A stretch of DNA of 13,002 bases from contig DOZQ01000113.1 of NCBI GenBank assembly GCA_003517915.1, forward strand, positions 211 through 13,212, read 5' to 3'. Below the pieces are notes generated by a model that saw only the letters and a program-made list of their open reading frames with translations, ran no database searches and was not told the origin of the DNA. Position 1 is the first letter of the stretch. Each line of letters begins with the position of its first letter. A program made the translations under genes and the position numbers. Of this stretch, positions 7,644 to 13,002 are shown piece after piece. The stretch is from Oscillospiraceae bacterium (GTDB lineage: Bacteria; Bacillota; Clostridia; Oscillospirales; Acutalibacteraceae).

Positions 7644-7689
7644 AACAGGACCTTAAGTTTGGTGAGTATAGAGCGGGAAAGGGTTCAAT

Positions 7690-9357
7690 ATGGCACGTAT
7701 CAGAAAGTCTATTCAAAACAAGACAAAAACACATTGGAAAGTAGCCTTGTACATAAGGCTGTCAAAGGAGGACGGTAATGATGAAAGTCTCAGTGTGGCC
7801 AATCAGCGGAAAATATTGATCGATTATCTGCAAATCAGTTTGAGCGATGAGGACTATTCTCTAATTGACACTTATATTGACGACGGCTTGACTGGTACCG
7901 ACACCAACCGAGAAAACTTTATGAGAATGAAACAGGATATAATTAACGGGCGGGTAAATTGCGTTATTGTAAAATCCCTTGCACGTGCTTTCCGCAATCT
8001 TGCCGATCAGCAGAAGTTTTTAGAGGAATTTCTGCCGCTGCATAAGGCTCGCTTTATAAGCTTGGGTACACCTTTTATTGATACCTACGTAAATCCGAGC
8101 GCGGTAAGTGGTTTTGAAGTACCTATTCGAGGTATGTTTAACGAGCAGTTTGCCGCCGCTACGAGCGAAGAAATCCGCAAAACATTCAACATGAAACGTT
8201 CTCGCGGTGAGTTTATCGGTTCTTTCGCTCCCTACGGATATATGAAAGACCCCGATAACAAAAACAGACTGATGATTGATGAGGAAGCCGCTCCTGTCAT
8301 AAGAGATATCTTTAACTGGTATCTATACGGCTTAGGCGGAGATAACGCTGACGGAAGTCTCAGTATCAACGGCATAGCGAGGGAATTAAATGAACGTGGC
8401 ATTGCCAGCCCTATTCAGTACAAACGGCAAAAAGGATTTAAGTATCAAAATCCTAACAGCCGGTTTAAGCAGGGTATTTGGACTCCCACAACGATTGCCG
8501 CTATTTTAAAAAATCGTATGTATATCGGTTGTATGGTGCAGGGCAGATACAAGGTGATTAGCTATAAAATTCACAAGCAGATAAAAACGCCTGAGGATGA
8601 ATGGTTTACCAAAGAAGGCACTCATGAAGCTATTATCAGCGCACAGTTATTCGATAAGGTACAAAAACGACTGCTTAGGGATACTCGTACCGCGCCAGGC
8701 AAGAAAACGGTTCACCTGTTTTCGGGTTTCCTCAGATGCTCGGACTGCGGCAGGGCGCTGCATCGAAAATCCAGCAAAGGAAATATATACTATTATTGCA
8801 GAATCAGCAAACAGGCGCAGAAAATCTGTATGCCCCGGTCAATTGTCGGGACAAAGCTCGCCAAAGCTGTTCTTGCCGCCTTACAAATTCAGGTATCATT
8901 AGTGGAAGATCTAGGGCAGGTCATAGACAAAATCAATCGTGCACCCGCTTGTGTAAACCAAGCCGCACGACTGGATGCTTCGCGAAAAAAGCAAGAGCAG
9001 GAACTTTTAAGGCTGATCGGAATTTCTGATTCACTCTACACCGACTGGAAATCCGAGGTTATAAGCAAAGACGAATACCTGCGGATAAAAACGGAATACA
9101 AAAGCCGGATTGAGCAATTAAGCACCGCTATAGAGAAAATTCAATCTGAGCGGCAGTTGATGTCACAAGGGATTAATAGGGGGAGTTCCTATTTTAAGGA
9201 TTTTCAGAGACGGCGAAATATCGTAAGCTTAAACCACGAAATATTAGTGGATTTAGTGGATGTGATTACCGTTCATCGTGATGGCACAGTCGGGATTGAG
9301 TTTAATTTTCCTGACCCGCACCGGCGCATTCTTGAATTTATCGAAAGCAAACAGTAA
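7690..9357 (+). CDS. Large serine recombinase (rec1)
   Basis: A full-length 555-residue large serine recombinase that cuts and rejoins DNA at paired att sites through a phosphoserine link. Domains in order: resolvase-type catalytic domain (about 17-160) with nucleophile Ser25 in YIRLSKED, Arg23, Asp64/Asp65 in YIDDG, and Arg99/Arg102 in SLARAFRN; the recombinase DNA-binding domain (about 170-335); a zinc ribbon with Cys350, Cys353, Cys370 and Cys380; a coiled coil (about 425-495); and a C-terminal strand region. AAAGGG lies 6 nt before the ATG. No cargo is visible beyond the small gene upstream. Base composition is more AT-rich than the operons to the left, consistent with transfer. The converging gene rec2 is a clear paralogue. 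Element boundaries and att sites cannot be fixed from this window. Confidence 0.93.
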   Translation: MARIRKSIQNKTKTHWKVALYIRLSKEDGNDESLSVANQRKILIDYLQISLSDEDYSLIDTYIDDGLTGTDTNRENFMRMKQDIINGRVNCVIVKSLARAFRNLADQQKFLEEFLPLHKARFISLGTPFIDTYVNPSAVSGFEVPIRGMFNEQFAAATSEEIRKTFNMKRSRGEFIGSFAPYGYMKDPDNKNRLMIDEEAAPVIRDIFNWYLYGLGGDNADGSLSINGIARELNERGIASPIQYKRQKGFKYQNPNSRFKQGIWTPTTIAAILKNRMYIGCMVQGRYKVISYKIHKQIKTPEDEWFTKEGTHEAIISAQLFDKVQKRLLRDTRTAPGKKTVHLFSGFLRCSDCGRALHRKSSKGNIYYYCRISKQAQKICMPRSIVGTKLAKAVLAALQIQVSLVEDLGQVIDKINRAPACVNQAARLDASRKKQEQELLRLIGISDSLYTDWKSEVISKDEYLRIKTEYKSRIEQLSTAIEKIQSERQLMSQGINRGSSYFKDFQRRRNIVSLNHEILVDLVDVITVHRDGTVGIEFNFPDPHRRILEFIESKQ

Positions 9358-9657
9358 ATAACTGTGAAGCATTTTTTCAAAGACTATTGGGTGTGCATAA
9401 ACGTATGGCACTGTAGCGCCTGTGGGTCCTGTCGCTCCTGTGCAGCATGGGCCGGTAGCACCTGTCGCACCAGTAGCACCAGTAGCACCTGTCGCGCCGG
9501 TAGCTCCAGTGGCTCCAGTCATGCTGGCAGAGCCTGCGGGGCCGGTCGCTCCAGTTGCACCGGTAGCACCTGTCGCACCTCTATTAAAAGGAAAACCGTC
9601 TGCCTTTTTATTAGCGTCTGTTAAACCGCTTTGGGTTCGGTATTGATTGCAACATAC
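9253..9657 (-). pseudogene. Collagen-like (Gly-X-Y) protein remnant
   Basis: One minus-strand frame is open from 9657 to a stop at 9253. It reads a non-repetitive stretch ([18 protein letters not shown], then FPFNR), about 18 collagen-type triplets, mostly Gly-Ala-Thr, and a short tail ending near VPYVYAHP. There is no start codon before the repeats, and the frame begins inside the 3' end of rec2. The last 50 or so codons are antisense to rec1 and are probably not original. The Gly-Ala-Thr pattern is typical of clostridial exosporium or surface collagen-like proteins, which form triple-helical stalks. I read this as a headless and perhaps tailless fragment left between two recombinase modules. 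The Met inside the repeats (9522) is unlikely to be a real start. A functional gene is not excluded but is unlikely. Confidence 0.6.
9412..9579 (-). repeat. 9-bp tandem repeat encoding Gly-Ala-Thr triplets
   Basis: About 18 units of GGN-GCN-ACN, read leftward from 9579. The unbroken core is seven GAT triplets (9516-9454). Variants are [12 protein letters not shown] and GPT, and a two-codon slip (Cys-Thr) at 9444-9439 breaks the triplet phase once. Third codon positions vary between units, so this is an old coding repeat and not a recent slippage array. Confidence 0.9.
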
Positions 9658-11318
9658 TCAGCTATACGGTGCAGTTCATCGGAAAAATTGAATTTCACGC
9701 ATATGTTGCCATTCTCATAAACCTTAATCTGTTCCACAAGCTCCACCAAAATGTCCCGTGTCAATTTGTCTATACCCTTGTATTGCCGGAATGTGGATAA
9801 GAACGGGTTTTCAATATCGATGCCTTTTTCAAGCTCTGCCTGTTCCGCTTTGAGTGTTGAGATAATCCGCGTAAGCTCCTCTGCCTGACTGTCATAGTCC
9901 TCCCGCATGTGGCGATAATCCATGTGGGAGATTTCGCCCTCTTTCCAGTCCTGCCAAACCGCCTGTTTGTATCGCGTGATCTTTACCAGTTCCTTTTCCT
10001 TTTGTTCTAAGGCGGCTTGTAGCTTCGCTGATTGGCTTTTGGCCAAAGGTTCTTGGTTGATGTAGGCGATTGTGTTAGAGTAATGAACCGCCAAGTAAAC
10101 TTGCTGCCTGACTGCGTATAAGACCGCCGCTTCTAACAGTTCATGCTTGATAGAATGCTTTGTGCAAGCCGTTTTTGATTGGTCTTTGTAGGTACGGCAG
10201 AAATAGTAAACAAAACCTTTGACTGTACTCCGGGCCATTGCTTTGCCGCAATCCTGACAGCGCAGAAAGCCGCTGAACAGATAGAGCTTTTTTTGCTGCG
10301 GACCGGTTCGCGTGTCCCTCATAAGCAGCGCCTGCACTTTTTCAAAGATTGGCCGCTCGATGATCGGTTCGTGCGTGTTCTCCACGATATACCACTCGTC
10401 CTCCGGCACTCTCTCCTGCACATGGATTTTGTAGCTTTTCTTGCGGTAGCGGCCCTGTATCATATCGCCGCAGTACATGCGGTTTTTTAGCACAGAGGTA
10501 ACTGAGGTTGCCGTCCATAACGGTTTTTTCGCCGGGTCAAGGCTCGGATTTGTGTATTTAAGCCCTTGAACCTCCCGCTTGTATGCCGCCGGACACAAAA
10601 CGCCGTGTTCATTCAAGGTATGTACGATTGCGTTTTTGCTCATGCCATCTAAAAACATGGTGTAAATATCGCGAACAACGGCGGCGGCGGGTTCGTCAAT
10701 CACCAATGCGTTTTTGTCCTCTGGGTGTTTCAGATAACCGAACGGAGCAAAGGAACCGATATGCTCGCCGTTTACCCGCTTCATGTCAAACACCGCTCGA
10801 ACCTTGTCGGAGGTTTCGGCGCAATGGTTTTCGTTCATTACGCCCTGTATCGGCACCGCGATACTCCGCATATTGCGCGGGTCTTTGTAGCTGTCTAGCG
10901 TTTGATGATACAACGATATAAAGCGTACATTGTGGCGGGGGAAGTAGTCATCCAAATAATAGCCCTGATCGCCATAGTTGCGGAAGGAACGGGCAAGGTC
11001 TTTTACGGCTACGCAATTCATCTTGCCTGCTTCAATATAGGTCAGCATGTTTTGAAAATCTTCCCGTTCCTCGTCCGTTGTTCCGGAAATGCCATCGTCA
11101 ATAAAGACTTTGACTATCTCGTAAATATCACCATCGTCCAGAGCGGCAAAATGCGCTCTCAAAATCTTTTCCTGATTCTTTACGCTTTCGGAATCGTCCT
11201 GTCTTAACAGGCGTTCATCTTCCTTTGATAAGCGGATGTACAGACCTACACGCCATGTTTTCCCCTGTCTTATGAAAGCTGTAGCCTGCGAGTAGTTAAT
11301 ACGGCTTTTCCGCGCCAT
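9621..11318 (-). CDS. Large serine recombinase (rec2)
   Basis: A complete 565-residue large serine recombinase, paralogous to rec1 along its whole length. Catalytic domain (about 22-170): Ser31 in YIRLSKED, Arg29, Asp74/Asp75 in FIDDG, and Arg110/Arg113 in KDLARSFRN. Then the recombinase domain (about 180-340), a zinc ribbon with Cys354, Cys357, Cys374 and Cys385, a coiled coil (about 425-500) and a C-terminal strand region. It has a 15-residue longer N-terminus than rec1 and an insert after the catalytic Ser motif. AAGGAGG lies a few nt before the ATG. It converges on rec1, with about 260 bp of collagen-like remnant between the two stops. Its last codons overlap the start of the open collagen frame, so its C-terminal residues may be encoded by former target DNA. 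Confidence 0.93.
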   Translation of the reverse strand: MARKSRINYSQATAFIRQGKTWRVGLYIRLSKEDERLLRQDDSESVKNQEKILRAHFAALDDGDIYEIVKVFIDDGISGTTDEEREDFQNMLTYIEAGKMNCVAVKDLARSFRNYGDQGYYLDDYFPRHNVRFISLYHQTLDSYKDPRNMRSIAVPIQGVMNENHCAETSDKVRAVFDMKRVNGEHIGSFAPFGYLKHPEDKNALVIDEPAAAVVRDIYTMFLDGMSKNAIVHTLNEHGVLCPAAYKREVQGLKYTNPSLDPAKKPLWTATSVTSVLKNRMYCGDMIQGRYRKKSYKIHVQERVPEDEWYIVENTHEPIIERPIFEKVQALLMRDTRTGPQQKKLYLFSGFLRCQDCGKAMARSTVKGFVYYFCRTYKDQSKTACTKHSIKHELLEAAVLYAVRQQVYLAVHYSNTIAYINQEPLAKSQSAKLQAALEQKEKELVKITRYKQAVWQDWKEGEISHMDYRHMREDYDSQAEELTRIISTLKAEQAELEKGIDIENPFLSTFRQYKGIDKLTRDILVELVEQIKVYENGNICVKFNFSDELHRIAEYVAINTEPKAV

Positions 11319-11333
11319 AGCGGCCTCCTTCCC

Positions 11334-11375
11334 TTCGCACTACACCTATATTATAACTCTGCGGACAGGTGCGAA
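11334..11375. repeat. 42-bp inverted repeat around the rec2 promoter
   Basis: The outer arms TTCGCAC and GTGCGAA are perfect 7-mers at the two ends. Inside them, CT on one side and AGGTG on the other extend the symmetry, with a 2-nt offset. It lies between the small gene and rec2 and covers the -10 box and spacer of the candidate promoter. It could be an operator or a binding site for the recombinase. Confidence 0.6.
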
Positions 11376-11378
11376 CAA
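11350..11378 (-). promoter_or_regulatory. Candidate internal promoter driving rec2
   Basis: Leftward: TTGTTC (11378-11373), a 17-nt spacer and a consensus TATAAT (11355-11350), about 32 nt before the rec2 ATG. The -35 box is weak. It would allow rec2 to be expressed without the small upstream gene, and it lies almost wholly inside the 42-bp inverted repeat. Confidence 0.55.
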
Positions 11379-11404
11379 TGTTGTCTCGGGTTTGGAAAGC
11401 CGCG

Positions 11405-11668
11405 CTACAAGCCGCTTTTCTTGCGTTTGAGGAAATTGGAAAACACAGTTTGTAAGTCAAGAGCATTATTGGAAAATTCCAGTTTAACGCCCATATCGCC
11501 CACGCGGAAGCAATAGGGGTTCTTTACCGATGATATTACCAGCGCCGCTCTCTGCTCCTGCGGTGCGTCGTTATCGAATGTAAAGCCGCTAACGTCAACC
11601 AATTCATCCCTGTCAACCGTGTTCATATCAACCGACATAAAATCGTCTATCATTTCTGGAGTAAACAT
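11405..11668 (-). CDS. Small recombinase-associated protein (VKNPY family), module 2
   Basis: An 87-residue protein upstream of rec2 with an acidic N-terminal half. Its C-terminal half (48-86) matches the module 1 protein: VKNPYCFRVGD, a strand VKLEFS and a helix ending in NFLKRKKS. A strong AGGAGGTG site 8 nt before the ATG fixes the start. The gene lies 86 nt upstream of rec2, with a promoter and inverted repeat in the gap. Its first 19 nt overlap the end of the toxin-derived frame upstream, which suggests the module was inserted there. A regulator or accessory factor of the recombinase is inferred from the repeated pairing; no domain is recognised with confidence. A TnpW-like protein is possible. 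Confidence 0.78.
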   Translation of the reverse strand: MFTPEMIDDFMSVDMNTVDRDELVDVSGFTFDNDAPQEQRAALVISSVKNPYCFRVGDMGVKLEFSNNALDLQTVFSNFLKRKKSGL

Positions 11669-12318
11669 AAATCATGCACCTCCTCTGCACGATTTAAGCA
11701 TATGCACTTTCCTGATTGTCCTATGAGGAAACACATAGAGGCATACAAGAGAACAAATTGTCCCGTAGTATCGAACGCAGGAGCAATAGGCTCTTTGTAT
11801 GTCAGAAATCCCATTTTATTTAAAAGCTCCATGCTAAGCGGTACTTCGACCTGAACGGCATTTGTCGCGGTCGTGTTAAAAGCGGGAGCAATAGGCCCTT
11901 TGTACGTGATCAATTTACTGACATCGCCTTTATAATACTCATTCAACACGTCCCAAACGTCTGACTTAAGCCGTCCATCAGGCAGGTTACGGATCGCGTC
12001 TGGCAATTCGCTGAAATCACGGGTCACGGTATATCTATGGTATTCGTTCGGGTTTTCAACTTGTGGCAAGGAACGTGAATCGAAGGGATAAGATGATCCA
12101 TCTTCTATAGGTGAAACATATCTGCCCTCATTATCTCCAAAGCGATCCCAACTGTCTCCGACTTTAGGTGAATATTTCACATCAATCATTAAAGTCAGGT
12201 AAAATATTGACAGAAAGAGCCATTTTTTTCTACCAAATTTAATATCAACAGATTTGGTTGTTCGCATGGAATCCAGCAAATATTTACAGGCGTTTTCTTC
12301 TGTAAATATTTGCTTCAT
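11650..12318 (-). pseudogene. TNT (NAD+ glycohydrolase-type) toxin tip, fused and truncated
   Basis: The frame encodes 222 residues. The core (about 50-172) matches the TNT domain, named after the NAD+-hydrolysing tip of M. tuberculosis CpnT: DRFG (58-61) then GRYVSP, RSLP with Arg82, YHRY with His94, GPIAPAF (141-147), Gln157 in AVQVEVP, and a LLNKMGFL end. Arg59, Arg82 and Gln157 are the likely catalytic or NAD-binding residues. No delivery domain precedes it. Residues 1-20 instead continue the broken immunity gene upstream in frame, and 30-44 are hydrophobic and could mimic a signal peptide. After the domain a 13-residue block (TYK-PIAPAF-TT) recurs (173-185) and is followed by unrelated sequence running into the rec2 module. 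I read it as an orphan, chimeric toxin cassette. A short secreted toxin starting at Met18 is an unlikely alternative. Confidence 0.7.
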
Positions 12319-12514
12319 TTCTGTTATATGTCCTCTCTCCTATAGTATAAATTTTCCAATCACCATTTTTATTACAATAAATTCCCGAGATTTCCGCTCC
12401 TCCAGCATAAGACATTGCTAATGGATTATTTTCACTCGGATCACCAATTTTAAAACAAGTGTAATAGTGTAATTCTTCTTTTTTTATAATTGTGATAAGT
12501 TCTCTGATACTCAT
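12258..12514 (-). pseudogene. Immunity-protein-like gene broken by a frameshift
   Basis: From ATG 12514 (behind GGTGAG) one frame reads MSIRELITIIKKEELHYYT, then CFKIGDPSEN, an alanine/glycine turn, and NGDWKIYT. It then drifts into an unlikely basic tail and a stop at 12284. One base over, the other frame carries the expected continuation: ERGHITEMKQ, FTEENACKYLLDSMR. The switch lies near 12330, where a GAGAGAGG run makes a slip plausible. Joined, the product is about 85-90 residues; the right end is approximate because the second frame runs on into the toxin tip. The form, with a short W-x-I/V-Y strand, an E/D-R-G turn and an F-x-x-E-x-A-C-x-x-LL helix, resembles small cytoplasmic immunity proteins of clostridial polymorphic toxins. 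I do not assign a numbered Imm family. An upstream TTG at 12571 is less likely as a start. Confidence 0.6.
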
Positions 12515-12552
12515 TTCACTACACTCACCACCAGTTTTCTGGATGGATAATT

Positions 12553-12705
12553 TTAGGATTTTTTCCTCCAATGATATTCTTTTGAGAGCGCTTTTTTACG
12601 CCTCAAAGTCTCCAATAAATCTAGGCACGCCTCTTCTTCGGTGAATGTGAGGGGTTCCCCTTTATTTTTCGCTATACGTATACCGCCGCGATCACTTGTA
12701 AAAAA
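12553..12705 (-). pseudogene. C-terminal fragment of a second immunity-like protein
   Basis: This short frame has no start codon. It reads SDRGGIRIAKNKGEP, then LTFTEEEACLDLLETLRRKK and a basic tail to a stop at 12553. It aligns with the C-terminus of the neighbouring broken immunity gene: D/E-R-G turn, FTEE-x-AC, LL-x-x-LR. The upstream part is missing and its place is taken by the ISAs1 fragment, whose frame overlaps here by about 10-35 nt. Homology to a neighbour over some 30 residues makes it a genuine relic and not chance. The order immunity tail, immunity gene, toxin tip is what erosion of a tandem toxin/immunity array would leave. Confidence 0.6.
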
Positions 12706-12866
12706 GGCTCATGTTCTTTCCCGAATGTTTCAATCTCTGTCCATTCATTCGCATTCGCCAGCATCGCGAGAAATACCAAGCCTATAACGTCGCTCATTTT
12801 GTGCAGAACTTTTTTCTCTTGGCGGTTGTCTGTCACCATGTTGAGATACTTCAGCAGATTTTCCAT
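12672..12866 (-). pseudogene. Truncated ISAs1-family transposase, N-terminal fragment
   Basis: The 64-residue frame matches the N-terminal domain of ISAs1-type transposases for about its first 57 residues: LLKYLNMVTDNRQEKKVLHK, MSDVIGLVFLAMLANANEW, TEIETFGKEHEPFL. Complete members are roughly 350-400 residues with a DDE catalytic core, all of which is missing here. After Gln57 the reading continues with seven unrelated codons and stops, because the DNA has become the immunity fragment. The promoter and a weak GGGG site before the ATG survive, so the fragment could still be transcribed into the genes to its left. It cannot transpose. Confidence 0.82.
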
Positions 12867-12888
12867 CTTTCTCAGCCCCTTTGGACTG

Positions 12889-12917
12889 ATTATATCACAC
12901 TTCTTGCGTTATGTTAA
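12889..12917 (-). promoter_or_regulatory. Promoter upstream of the transposase fragment
   Basis: Leftward: TTAACA (12917-12912), a 17-nt spacer and TATAAT (12894-12889) preceded by TG, so it is also an extended -10 promoter. It lies 23 nt before the ATG at 12866. It is among the best promoters in the window and could drive the toxin/immunity remnants downstream. Confidence 0.65.
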
Positions 12918-13002
12918 CCACTTGTTCATTTCTTGTTAACTCATGCGTTTGGCGTGATAAAATGAAACAGGAGTGGCTCAATAGCGTCTTTTGTGATATA
13001 AT
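12889..13002. repeat. 11-bp inverted repeat pairing two TATAAT boxes at the window edge
   Basis: ATTATATCACA (12889-12899) and TGTGATATAAT (12992-13002) are perfect inverted copies about 92 bp apart. Each contains an extended -10 box facing outward, so a second, rightward promoter may begin at the edge. The segment between has no ORF that I support; it holds two GTTAAC sites (12913-12918 and around 12935). Confidence 0.55.

Noticed and set aside
9373..9521. Independent collagen-like gene starting at the ATG at 9522
   Set aside because: That Met sits inside the repeats, no ribosome binding site is evident, and the same frame continues upstream through clear repeats.
9412..9579. CRISPR-like or satellite array
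   Set aside because: The unit is 9 bp with variable third codon positions and keeps a Gly-X-Y reading frame; there are no spacers or cas genes.
9422..9646. Plus-strand Pro-Val-Ala repeat protein
   Set aside because: It is the antisense of the Gly-Ala-Thr repeat. The minus frame gives a known protein pattern (collagen-like); the plus frame has no ribosome binding site or recognisable flanks.
12180..12267. Signal peptide starting the toxin protein at Met18
   Set aside because: A basic stretch precedes 13-15 hydrophobic residues, but there is no ribosome binding site, and the same frame upstream is plainly immunity-gene sequence, so the hydrophobic run is probably accidental.

Overview
The window looks like a chromosomal segment of a mid-GC Bacillota bacterium, most likely a clostridial (Eubacteriales/Oscillospiraceae-like) species. 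The evidence is strong AGGAGG-type ribosome binding sites, sigma-A promoters with 17-bp spacers, TTG starts, large serine recombinases of clostridial type, an ISAs1-type transposase fragment and a heterodimeric ABC exporter typical of Firmicutes. This taxonomic call is inference.

Left half (1-7000): ordinary metabolism and transport. A leftward operon reads from about 3830 down to the window edge: two ABC exporter half-transporters (3762-2002 and 2029-305, overlapping by 28 nt) and a GNAT acetyltransferase cut by the window edge (281-1). The two ABC subunits show the asymmetric nucleotide-site signature of a heterodimeric exporter. Divergent from it is an NCS2 (AzgA/PbuG-type) purine permease (4096-5505) with a near-ideal promoter and a 17-bp perfect terminator hairpin. 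Next is a two-gene operon with its own promoter: an SDR oxidoreductase (5655-6428) and a RimJ/RimL-like acetyltransferase (6449-6967). A gene-free stretch follows (6968-7388), holding a rho-independent terminator, possible decayed coding sequence, and the leader of the next unit.

Right half (7389-13002): a scarred accessory region. Two paralogous two-gene modules, each a small protein sharing a VKNPY motif followed by a large serine recombinase, face each other tail to tail (7389-9357 rightward; 11668-9621 leftward). Between their 3' ends is a headless collagen-like Gly-Ala-Thr remnant (about 9412-9657). Rec2 has an internal promoter lying inside a 42-bp inverted repeat.

Beyond rec2 are the remains of a polymorphic toxin/immunity locus, all on the minus strand: a TNT (NAD+ glycohydrolase-type) toxin tip with a partly duplicated C-terminus, an immunity-like gene broken by a frameshift, the C-terminal tail of a second homologous immunity gene, and an ISAs1 transposase N-terminal fragment fused onto that tail. 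The most interesting material is this toxin/immunity graveyard and the paired convergent recombinases beside it. The recombinases appear intact; the toxin, immunity, collagen and IS parts are fragments.
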